Source of the DNA: Ensifer adhaerens | Lineage (GTDB): Bacteria > Pseudomonadota > Alphaproteobacteria > Rhizobiales > Rhizobiaceae | Direction: 5' to 3' | Assembly (NCBI RefSeq): GCF_000697965.2 | Contig: NZ_CP015882.1 | Location: 558,001 to 622,000, forward strand | Length of the DNA: 64,000 nt | Shown: piece after piece, positions 8,831 through 15,799 of the stretch | How the letters are laid out: each line of letters begins with the position of its first letter | Numbering within the stretch: the stretch's first letter is position 1 | Notes under the pieces: model-generated | What the model saw: only the letters and a program-made list of their open reading frames with translations | Database searches by the model: none | Told to the model about the DNA's origin: nothing | Position numbers and translations under genes: made by a program

Positions 8831-9490
8831 GGCATCCTCCCTTGCGATTTTGCTTTTTGATGCAGGAAGCGATCAGTTAACAAGTCGCGTTGTCGAAAGG
8901 CATAAGTTGCAAGACAACCGAGTGTTCAAGGAACTACTTTCCCGATTGTATGATACCAAACGCGTCACGGCGTGGATGTTACGTTCGTAACACCTGAAGT
9001 CTCTGGGCAGGTGTAATTTACATCGGTCTCTGTGCGTTCCGCGCCGTCGCCAGCGCGGTCACCAATCTCCGGATTTCCAGGCAACGCGCCGGCGAAAGCT
9101 GGATGGATGGATCTCTAGCGCAGCCGCGGGCTGCTGCGGAATATCTCAGCAGCGGCGTTTGAGCCGTCGCTGACATTCGACGCCGACCGGATAGGACCAA
9201 GTCTTCCGTCCGAATGGGGCGGCCCGCATCGTTATGGACTGGGAGGCCTGCCACTGGCTGGCGCCAGCTGGTACGAGACGGTCCTCATGGCACCATAAGG
9301 GACGCTCCACGGCGAGGTAGGGAATGGCTGCTGCACGGAAGAAGAACCTGACTTGCGCAATCGCGGATCGGGCGGACAGTTCGCGCGAACCGGCTTTGTT
9401 CGCTTTCGCGGCCGCCGCCTGGTACACCCACTTTGTCCGTCTGAGCGGCACCGCGACCACCGCCGTATTCGTGGATCCGTTTCGCGGTGC
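8831..9490. other. intergenic stretch, presumed promoter of the secreted-peptide cassette
   Basis: About 660 bp between the cassette start and the 3' end of the acetyltransferase gene. The part next to the cassette (about 8850-9010) is AT-rich and is the likely minus-strand promoter region. No supported gene was found in either strand. Confidence 0.5.
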
Positions 9491-10303
9491 CTACGCACCC
9501 TTGCCAAATCGGCTTTCGAGATATGCTACACCAAACGACACGATGTCCCGCGCGTCGAAGAGGTGGCAGAACGCATCTCCGACCGTCCCGCTCCGGTGCC
9601 GGCTAGTGGCAACGTAGGCATTCGCAATCGTTTCGACCGCGTCGGCCTGGCCCGCGACCGCAAAACGATCAAGGATGCCGTTGGTGTCAAAGTCCTCGGC
9701 GGTCTCCCATACCGTTTCACCATTCGGACCAAGAAGCGGCATCTCGTAAGTCACGCGCCGCTTGCCGGGGATGTCGGCGATGGCTTCCGCATAGTGGAGA
9801 GCGGTAACGGAGTTCAAAGGGGCGCCCAGCAAGAGCACTTTTCCCCTTAGTTCGACAAATCGTTGGATTGGCGAGCCATTTCCCAAGGCCTGGCCAAGCC
9901 GATGAGGCTCGATCAACGTCTCGGAAAGTGGCCCAACCGCAACCATAGATGCGTCGGGATGAGCGCTACGGCGTGCGCCGGGCGCTTCAACAAGAAACTG
10001 GTTGAGCAGGCCGAAACCCGGATAGGTGCGAGCGGTTGCGGGATCGAACGGCGGCCAAGTACGACGCGCTTCATCAGCCATCCGGACGCCATTCAAAGTT
10101 TCCTCGTAGGGTGAGCGGTCCCATGAGGCATAGCCCATAAGGGTGCCCGATGATCCAATCGCATCGAGAAGTGCGCCGACAATGGCCGTCGGCCCGCCTT
10201 TGACAGCACCAACGGCTTTCAAGGAGGCGTGAACCATCACAAGATCGCCCGTTCGAACGCCCAGTTGTCGAAGATCCGTCGTAATTTCAGTCCGGGTTTT
10301 CAT
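9491..10303 (-). CDS. AAC(3)-family aminoglycoside N3-acetyltransferase-like protein
   Basis: A 270-residue protein matching the antibiotic N-acetyltransferase family from end to end: VMVHASLKAVGAVKGGPTAIVGALLDAIG near the N-terminus, GTLMGYASWDRSP, the central HPDASMVAVGPLSE block, and LLLGAPLNSVTALHYAE. The family uses acetyl-CoA to acetylate the 3-amino group of aminoglycosides. Chromosomal members also act on other amines or thiols, so resistance should not be assumed. It sits alone in a region of small hypothetical genes, with a possible 42-codon leader frame ending 9 bp upstream. The first ATG is used. Confidence 0.85.
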   Translation of the reverse strand: MKTRTEITTDLRQLGVRTGDLVMVHASLKAVGAVKGGPTAIVGALLDAIGSSGTLMGYASWDRSPYEETLNGVRMADEARRTWPPFDPATARTYPGFGLLNQFLVEAPGARRSAHPDASMVAVGPLSETLIEPHRLGQALGNGSPIQRFVELRGKVLLLGAPLNSVTALHYAEAIADIPGKRRVTYEMPLLGPNGETVWETAEDFDTNGILDRFAVAGQADAVETIANAYVATSRHRSGTVGDAFCHLFDARDIVSFGVAYLESRFGKGA

Positions 10304-10312
10304 CGAACCAGT

Positions 10313-10441
10313 TCAGATTTTCCGAGGTCTTGAAATCAGGCCGCCAGGGCCAGCACGAGTACCCACGCTACCAGTGAGGGCGAAGGTCAAACCCAGCATG
10401 CTTGTGCGGAGGCCGGCGGGCGACTTGCCAATTGTAGGCAT
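10313..10441 (-). CDS. possible 42-codon leader ORF before the AAC(3)-like gene
   Basis: AGGAG lies about 7 bases before an ATG that opens a 42-codon frame (MPTIGKSPAGLRTSMLGLTF...) ending 9 bp before the acetyltransferase start. Short leader frames precede some antibiotic-modification genes, but the peptide itself shows no known stalling motif and a weak hydrophobic core only. Treat it as a candidate. Confidence 0.3.
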   Translation of the reverse strand: MPTIGKSPAGLRTSMLGLTFALTGSVGTRAGPGGLISRPRKI

Positions 10442-10549
10442 GAACTGTCTCCTCTCCGAGCAAACAATGCTTAATTGAGGCTGGATGCATAGACGTGTTC
10501 CATGCGATGTTTAAAGCGACGCCCGACGAGCCGTAGCGAGCACCGTGGC

Positions 10550-10672
10550 CTAGAGGGCCTCGCTCGCGACTTTGGCCGCCATCGATACCAGGAGCGCTGC
10601 CAAAGCCACGGCTGTTCCAAGCCTCGCGATCTTCATACGGCGTTCGCGACGGCCGTTCCAGTCATATCCCAT
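10550..10672 (-). CDS. 40-residue single-pass membrane protein
   Basis: GGGAGG stands upstream of an ATG opening MGYDWNGRRERRMKIARLG, a strongly basic N-terminus, followed by one hydrophobic segment (TAVALAALLVSMAAKV, ~20-35) and a short tail. The positive-inside pattern predicts a cytoplasmic N-terminus. It is 46 bp downstream of the 71-residue hypothetical gene on the same strand and may share its transcript. Function unknown. Confidence 0.5.
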   Translation of the reverse strand: MGYDWNGRRERRMKIARLGTAVALAALLVSMAAKVASEAL

Positions 10673-10718
10673 CAGCGTCGCCTCCCGTTCCGCATTTGGT
10701 TTGGTCCGCCAAGGGCTT

Positions 10719-10934
10719 TCAATCGACCTTGCGCCCTGGCCGGCGTTCTTGAAGTAACTTGAGGTATCTGCGCCGGATGCAATCGATGGGCACATCGCCG
10801 GTGAACCGCAGCTTGAGCAGGACCTCGACCTCGGCATCACGCTCGATCGCCATGCCGCACTCTGGCCATTTCGCAACGACGCGATCGGCGATTTCCTTCC
10901 GCGTGGTCACGAACGTCCCTTTGCTTTGGGTCAT
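10719..10934 (-). CDS. small hypothetical protein, 71 residues
   Basis: The ATG overlaps the stop of the preceding gene as ATGA, suggesting translational coupling. The product (MTQSKGTFVTTRKEIADRV... FTGDVPIDCIRRRYLKLLQERR) is charged, predicted helical and lacks membrane segments or a signal peptide. No family was recognised. The coupling and position between two other small genes support it as a real gene. Confidence 0.5.
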   Translation of the reverse strand: MTQSKGTFVTTRKEIADRVVAKWPECGMAIERDAEVEVLLKLRFTGDVPIDCIRRRYLKLLQERRPGRKVD

Positions 10935-11209
10935 TTTCGTTGCAGAGCGAGCGCGCCGGCCTCCCGGCAGACACCCCGCAGCGATGAAGACCGATCCGCA
11001 AGGCCTCCCAACGTCCCACTGATGTGATCGGCCTGTTGTCTGGTTAATCTGAACTGCAGCGCCGACACATCCGTGAGATTAGGGTCGACGCTGAATTCGA
11101 TCCTCAAGAAAACGTCGCCCGTTTCATCGCCTTTTGCCGGCTCGGCTTTCCAGCCGACGATGGTCGAGGACCGGACATTGCCACGCCCGTCCGTACTCCA
11201 GTCGTTCAT
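10931..11209 (-). CDS. small hypothetical protein, 92 residues
   Basis: The start chosen is the internal ATG at 11209 (MNDWSTDGRGNVRSS...); a longer frame to 11269 exists, but its extra residues look like noncoding sequence. The product has alternating hydrophobic strands (VFLRIEFSVDP, ALQFRLTRQQADHI) suggestive of a small beta-rich fold. It overlaps the next gene by 4 bp (ATGA). No family recognised. Confidence 0.5.
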   Translation of the reverse strand: MNDWSTDGRGNVRSSTIVGWKAEPAKGDETGDVFLRIEFSVDPNLTDVSALQFRLTRQQADHISGTLGGLADRSSSLRGVCREAGALALQRK

Positions 11210-11405
11210 GTGCTTGCAAACCTCTCTCTTTGCGAAAACCAACGACAGACAAGAAGCTCTAGACCGCACGCCAGGAAGAATGTCCGAAAGTGCGCGTATC
11301 GGAATTGGTACATACCAGTGTTAAGCAATAGTTTTGATTTATGCATTTGGCATTTAAAAATTACAGGTCGCTAAAAGATTGATGCGACAATAGAGCCAGA
11401 CACTT

Positions 11406-11430
11406 CCTTGCGCTGATTGTTAGCGCAAGG
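11406..11430. repeat. 9-bp inverted repeat upstream of the dodecin gene
   Basis: Perfect arms CCTTGCGCT (11406-11414) and AGCGCAAGG (11422-11430) with a 7-base spacer, about 52 bp before the dodecin start codon. It could be an operator or a 5'-UTR hairpin; there is no T-run that would mark a terminator. Confidence 0.45.
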
Positions 11431-11481
11431 ATTGCAGCTTGCCTGTAGGATGTCCTTTCTCAAAGCAAACGGGAGGTTGTT

Positions 11482-11691
11482 ATGAGTGATCACGTCTATA
11501 AGAAGGTAGAGCTGGTCGGCAGTTCGAAGTCGTCTGTTACCGACGCTATCGAAACCGCGATCGCGCGTGCATCGAAGACCATGAGAAACCTGGAATGGTT
11601 CGAGGTCGACCAGATCAGGGGACACATCAAGGATGGCGAAGTCGCGCACTACCAGGTGGTCATGAAGGTCGGGTTTCGTATTGACGACTGA
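11482..11691 (+). CDS. dodecin (flavin-binding, 69 residues)
   Basis: A 69-residue protein with the complete dodecin pattern: MSDHVYKKVELVGSS, then S-VTDAIETAIARASKTMRNLEWFEV, then a strand with GHIKDGEVAHYQVVMKVGF. Dodecins are dodecameric cytoplasmic shells that bind riboflavin, FMN or related flavins and buffer free flavin. Trp44 in the NLEWFEV segment is the residue that stacks on flavin in bacterial dodecins. GGGAGG before the ATG fixes the start. It stands alone. A flavin buffer is plausible given the many flavoenzymes in this window, but that link is inference. Confidence 0.93.
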   Translation: MSDHVYKKVELVGSSKSSVTDAIETAIARASKTMRNLEWFEVDQIRGHIKDGEVAHYQVVMKVGFRIDD

Positions 11692-12105
11692 ACAGGCGAC
11701 GCGTGGGCGCAGCTTGAATCGACTGGCGCTTGCAGCAACGATCGTTGCGCCACGCCGGTAAAACACGCGGCTCAGTCGATTGTGCAGGGTTAGTAAGGGC
11801 TACATTCTGTTCCAGCATAAAGCTCCGCGCATGACAGGGGTGTGCCATGGAGCCCCTGCGGGCACGCTGCTGCAGATCGAAAGAAGACGTGGTGGCCAGG
11901 ACGCTGGTCAACGAACGCGGGCGCGAGATCATGGCGTAGTTCCGCGGAACCACGCTCGCCGGCTGTCTTTCCCGCGCAGGTGCGCAGCAAGGTGCGGTAC
12001 AGGCTGAGCGTCGTCTTTGCCAGACCGAGCAACTTGAACACCATCGACGTAAGGTAAGTTTTGCCCCGAAACCCCACCCCTCGAACTACCTTCCGCCCAT
12101 CAAGT
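11692..12105. other. intergenic stretch, nothing recognised
   Basis: About 410 bp between dodecin and the convergent 3' end of the NYN-domain gene. Short frames on both strands show no recognisable protein. Confidence 0.5.
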
Positions 12106-13077
12106 TCAGGACGACAAATCGTCCGGCTCCCCGGCCTTTTCGATCTGCTCCCGGATATAGGATTCGATGTAGTCGAAGACCTCGGCCGCGCCTGCGTCCG
12201 TCGCGATCAGATCGATCGGCCGACGGCCGCCGAGATGCACGCTTTCTCTGCGTGCCCATTTCAGGATCTCGCATTCGCCTCGCAGGACCGGGCGCGCCAT
12301 CTCCAGCATTTTCGCAAGGTGATGCGGCTTCGCATACCATGAGTGTGGCTTGATGCTGGCACGACGGCGGCCGGGAACGACATCCGGCAATTGCGAGGCG
12401 CGCAGCTCTTCATCCAAAATATGCCGCCGCACCCAATGGGCGAGCTTCGCAAGCGAGACGTTCGCCTCGCGCTCAAGATCGCCGCCAGCGCCGACATTGC
12501 GCGTCGGGATCACCAGCCCACGGACGATATGGGGGCAACGCGCTTTCAGCATCTCAAGTGCCGGCGCCAGGTCCGTGTCATTGGTGACAAGTACCACTTG
12601 GTCGACGTCCCCGCTCAGCGCGTCGTCGTAGAGTTGGAGCGCCAGATTCACATCCGACTGCTTTTCCTCAAGCTTCCACACCTGGATCTTGTCGCAGTCA
12701 CGCGGCCAGCGTTTCGGATCATCCGCCGGAACGATATGCTGGTTGGCCTTGTAGAGCGAATAATAGCCCATCACGAAGGAAAGCCGTCCGGCACAATGCG
12801 CCGTCAGGGCATTGTGGTAGTGAGCCTGCGACGAGACCGAATCCTCTCCCTTGGCCGCGCTGTCGATAATCTTCGCCGTGAAGTATTTAATCGCACAGTC
12901 CGGGTGCAGGATCATCGTCGCCGGATCGGCGCCCGGTTCGGGACGATAAAGGATGCTCGGCAGTATATGCGCCTCGAATAGGGCGAGAACATCGAGCCAT
13001 TTAAACGCGGTCTTGCGTAGGCATCCATAATAGAGATTATAGCCGTCGATATAGACGCGTGTTCGTAACGCTGGCAC
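12106..13077 (-). CDS. NYN-domain (LabA/DUF88-type) putative ribonuclease
   Basis: A 323-residue protein if the GTG at 13077 is used. This start puts TRVYIDGYNLYYGCL at the N-terminus, as is usual for the family. A longer frame to 13143 would translate through a hairpin and is less likely. NYN domains have a PIN-like fold and are predicted metal-dependent ribonucleases. The acidic residues expected for the active site are seen in VYIDGYNLYY, SDVNLALQLYDDAL and QVVLVTNDTDLAPAL (the TNDTD block is diagnostic). The C-terminal ~90 residues are Arg/His-rich. It is a stand-alone gene. The proposed function is RNA cleavage or turnover; targets are unknown. Confidence 0.85.
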   Translation of the reverse strand: MPALRTRVYIDGYNLYYGCLRKTAFKWLDVLALFEAHILPSILYRPEPGADPATMILHPDCAIKYFTAKIIDSAAKGEDSVSSQAHYHNALTAHCAGRLSFVMGYYSLYKANQHIVPADDPKRWPRDCDKIQVWKLEEKQSDVNLALQLYDDALSGDVDQVVLVTNDTDLAPALEMLKARCPHIVRGLVIPTRNVGAGGDLEREANVSLAKLAHWVRRHILDEELRASQLPDVVPGRRRASIKPHSWYAKPHHLAKMLEMARPVLRGECEILKWARRESVHLGGRRPIDLIATDAGAAEVFDYIESYIREQIEKAGEPDDLSS

Positions 13078-13094
13078 TCCTTGCTCCCGGGCAT

Positions 13095-13121
13095 AAAAAA
13101 ACCGGCTTGCGCCGGCTTTTT
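13095..13121. terminator. bidirectional hairpin with A- and T-runs
   Basis: CCGGC (13102-13106) and GCCGG (13111-13115) flank TTGC, with A7 on the left and T5 on the right, the form of an intrinsic terminator in either direction. On the minus strand it lies just upstream of the NYN gene, so it may end transcription from the decayed region or attenuate the NYN transcript. Confidence 0.55.
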
Positions 13122-13223
13122 CCCCCAACCGCCCGGAGCCCATGTCTCTCAGGATGCTGGGTTAGTTGTTAACTGCCAACATAGTGTTGGGAGGGCTTAT
13201 AGTCAATTGGATTTGACGGTCGT

Positions 13224-13491
13224 TTGCGCGTTGTCGGCGCCGTGGGTCAACCGATGCCCTGGTTCTCGGTCGATATCCTCCACGAAAAGGGCGAGCCGGT
13301 GCCGACAGGGGGCAGGGGCGAGATCGTCGTGCGCACTTCGCTGGAGGGCGCGCTGCACACCGGCGATTCCGGCTCATTCGCGCAACATCGCCGTTGTCGA
13401 CGAGTTCGAACGCACGCCGAGCCAGCGGATCATGAAGCATCGGTCGCCTGTCGCACTCGGCGATTGCTGGGACCGACTGGCGCAGCAATAG
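13224..13491 (+). pseudogene. remnant of an AMP-dependent acyl-CoA ligase
   Basis: Two pieces of an acyl-CoA synthetase survive in different frames. Around 13227-13380 the frame reads VGAVGQPMPWFSVDILHEKGEP, VPTGGRGEIVVRTSL and HTGDSG, the A8-like region of the family. Around 13383-13491 another frame reads NIAVVDEFERTPSQRIMKH, which matches the C-terminal 'RTPSxRxxKH' end of CaiC-type carnitine/betaine-CoA ligases. The N-terminal ~350 residues and about 100 residues between the pieces are missing. The gene is clearly dead. The similarity to CaiC-type ligases is interesting beside a betaine island but rests on short motifs. Confidence 0.55.
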
Positions 13492-13538
13492 GGCTGGCGT
13501 GCTTTGGGCCGAGTGCGCGCATGAAGGGAAGCGACGGT

Positions 13539-14360
13539 ATGGATCAGTCTGGCGAAATCGTGCTGGTTGGTTGCGGCAACATGGGTTTTGCGCTGCTTGA
13601 AGGCTGGGTGGCCCGGTTTGGCATTGCCGCTGACCGAATTCATGTGGTCGAGCCGGTGGAGGCCCTCCGCCGGCGCGCAGTGGCAGCGGGCGCTGCGGCC
13701 TACGCGGATGCGTCCGAGCTGCCGCAGGCACTGCAGCCGCGCGCCTTCATTGTCGCCGTCAAGCCGCAGGTCATCGGCTCGATGCTTGCGACATACCGGC
13801 GGTTTAGCGCAACCGCCGCCTTTGTCAGCATCGCCGCCGGCGTGCCGATCGCGACCTTCGAGGCGACGCTTGGTGCGGTGCCGATCGTGCGCGACATGCC
13901 CAACATGCCGGCGTCGATCGGCATGGGAGTTATTGCCGCTTTTGCCAACGCGCACACCGGTAACGTTCAGATGGCCTATGTGAGTGATCTTCTGGCAGCC
14001 GTCGGAAACGTCCATTGGCTGCCGGAAGAAGAGCTCATCAATGCCGCGACTGCAATATCGGGGTCGGGGCCGGCCTACCTCTTCCATTTCATCGAGTGCT
14101 TGACCGAGGCAGGTATCGCTGTCGGTCTGCCGGTAGAGACTGCGCATGCGTTGGCGAAGCAGACGGTTGACGGTGCTTCAACTCTCGCCAGCGCCAGCGT
14201 CTTTTCTCCCACGGAGCTCCGCCAGCAAGTAACCAGCCCGAACGGCACGACTGCTGCGGCACTTGAGGTCCTCATGGCCGAGCCGAGTCTGGCGGCTTTG
14301 CTGAGGGAGGCAGCCGCGGCCGCGCATCAGCGGGCTCTCGAGCTTGCTGTGGTCGGTTGA
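13539..14360 (+). CDS. proC: pyrroline-5-carboxylate reductase
   Basis: A 273-residue protein of normal ProC length. The Rossmann motif VLVGCGNMGFALLEGW is at the N-terminus, VKPQVIG and ISIAAGVPIATFE-like segments are in the middle, and the catalytic-domain signature ISGSGPAYLFHFIECLTEAGIAVGLP and TSPNGTTAAALEVL are at the C-terminus. It reduces 1-pyrroline-5-carboxylate to proline with NAD(P)H in the cytoplasm. The start at 13539 was chosen because AAGGGAA precedes it; another ATG at 13521 is in frame. It is monocistronic between two gene remnants and convergent with the Ldh-type gene. A second ProC-like gene lies at 21.0-21.8 kb. Confidence 0.92.
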   Translation: MDQSGEIVLVGCGNMGFALLEGWVARFGIAADRIHVVEPVEALRRRAVAAGAAAYADASELPQALQPRAFIVAVKPQVIGSMLATYRRFSATAAFVSIAAGVPIATFEATLGAVPIVRDMPNMPASIGMGVIAAFANAHTGNVQMAYVSDLLAAVGNVHWLPEEELINAATAISGSGPAYLFHFIECLTEAGIAVGLPVETAHALAKQTVDGASTLASASVFSPTELRQQVTSPNGTTAAALEVLMAEPSLAALLREAAAAAHQRALELAVVG

Positions 14361-14581
14361 GCGGTAATGCCTGTGCGAGACAATGACGGACCGGTGCGCC
14401 TCGTTCATTCGCTCAAGGATAGCGATGTCGCCCTCGCTAGAGCGTTGGCGCTTCGAGTGCCGTTGCCGAGTTGACTATCGATGTTATGATGCCCAAGCAC
14501 CGATGAATTCTGCGGTCGCCTGCGTCATGACCGAACACGGCTGTCCATGGCTCAAACAGGTTGCCGTTCGGATATGGCATC
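14361..14581. other. short decayed stretch between proC and the GntR scrap
   Basis: No intact frame. It may contain further degenerate parts of the GntR gene whose last exon-like piece starts at 14582, but no segment was recognisable. Confidence 0.4.
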
Positions 14582-14716
14582 ATGTTGGTAGAGTTGCACG
14601 AAGCGTCACGCCGGCACGACGAAATGATCGATGCAATTGCGGACCACGATCCTGACCTAGCTGAGGCGTTGGTTCGCGCTCACCTCGATCTGTCGCGCAA
14701 GAACATGGCGGTGTAG
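14582..14716 (+). pseudogene. C-terminal scrap of an FCD-domain GntR regulator
   Basis: A 44-residue frame (from 14582) reads LHEASRRHDEMIDAIADHD, PDLAEALVRAHLDLSRKNMAV and then stops. This is the last two helices of an FCD ligand-binding domain (typically HxxMIDAIxxxDxxxAExLVRxHL). No DNA-binding domain precedes it. The remnant probably belonged to a regulator of the adjacent catabolic genes. Confidence 0.6.
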
Positions 14717-14778
14717 GCCGCCCAGGAAGGGATGGCGATTTCTCTCGGCGTGTAGCGTATCTGAGACGGCAGGTATTC

Positions 14779-15798
14779 TTACGTTCGTGCGCCAGTCGAT
14801 TGATCCCACTTGGACGCGAAGCGACCAATGACGTCGAAGACAGCGCGCGACACGCGCAATGGCTGGTCAATCGAGCGAGGCCTGCCGCTAACGCCTGGAA
14901 CGTAGACACCAAGTTCCTTGAGCCGCCGGACCTGTTGGTGGGCGCGGGCGATGTGGTCGCTCCCTGGCGGGCCCGGCATCATCGCAATCACCGTCAAACC
15001 CACGGCGGGCGAGGTATCGCCCGTTCTGAAGCTTGATGCGTCCAGCGACCAGGAGCCACCGGAAAGTCCGGCCGACAGCATTTCGACGAGGAGCGCGACG
15101 TTCGCACCCTTGCGGCCACCGAAGGGTAGCAGCGCGCCTAAGAGTGCCTTTTCGGCGTCCCGGGTATCGGCGCCTTCGTTGTCGACCGCCCATCCTTCCG
15201 GGATTTCTCGTCCCTCGGCGGCGACGGCGGCAATGTTGACGTAGGCAGTCGCGCTTGACGATTGGTCGACGATGAGTGGCGGCGCGTTGGCGCCGAGCGG
15301 AAATCCGAAGGCGATGGGGTTCGTGCTGAAGACAGCCGGTCCTCCTGCCTTTGCTACGACCATGGCATTCGCGTTGGTCGCCGCAAGACCGCTCAGGCCT
15401 TCCAGCGCGAGCCTGCGCACGTAGTAGCCGAGCTCGCCCGTTGTATAGCTGTTCTTCTGGGTGAAGAGCGCGATCCCGAAGTTGCGGGCAGCATCCACGA
15501 AATCGCGGAAGGCAAGGTCGAAACCGAGCTGCGCGATGCCTCGGTCGGCATCGCAGGTGATGTGAGCGGGGAAGGGGCGCGTGGCGGCCGGCGTGGGATC
15601 GCAATTGATGCGCCCCTCGCGAAAACTGTTCAGATAATCGACGAGGTGCGGAAACCCGACCGCGCTCGGGCCGAAGCGGGCGGCCGACACTGTTGCGTCC
15701 ACGAGCGATCGGGCGCTCGCCGGATTGGCGCCGGCACCAAGGCAAGCTCTCATCGCCAGATCTTCTGCTTGCCTCTGGTTGAGTTCGACCTCTTCCAT
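14779..15798 (-). CDS. Ldh-family NAD(P)H-dependent reductase (malate/lactate dehydrogenase 2 type)
   Basis: A 339-residue protein of the malate/L-lactate/1-piperideine-2-carboxylate reductase family: GFPHLVDYLNSFREG early, TQKNSYTTGELGYYVRRLALEGL, then NPIAFGFP and LLPFGGRKGANVALLVEMLS. Known members reduce 2-oxoacids or the cyclic imines 1-piperideine-2-carboxylate and 1-pyrroline-2-carboxylate to pipecolate or proline. Its start lies one base after the stop of the flavoprotein gene, so it ends the importer-flavoprotein operon. In a cluster for N-methylated amino acids a cyclic imine substrate is attractive, but this is inference; a simple 2-hydroxyacid dehydrogenase is the alternative. Confidence 0.85.
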   Translation of the reverse strand: MEEVELNQRQAEDLAMRACLGAGANPASARSLVDATVSAARFGPSAVGFPHLVDYLNSFREGRINCDPTPAATRPFPAHITCDADRGIAQLGFDLAFRDFVDAARNFGIALFTQKNSYTTGELGYYVRRLALEGLSGLAATNANAMVVAKAGGPAVFSTNPIAFGFPLGANAPPLIVDQSSSATAYVNIAAVAAEGREIPEGWAVDNEGADTRDAEKALLGALLPFGGRKGANVALLVEMLSAGLSGGSWSLDASSFRTGDTSPAVGLTVIAMMPGPPGSDHIARAHQQVRRLKELGVYVPGVSGRPRSIDQPLRVSRAVFDVIGRFASKWDQSTGART

Positions 15799-15799
15799 C

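Noticed and set aside
9146..9460. possible gene upstream of the secreted-peptide cassette
   Set aside because: No ribosome site, unusual composition and no recognisable sequence; competing frames of the same quality exist on the other strand.
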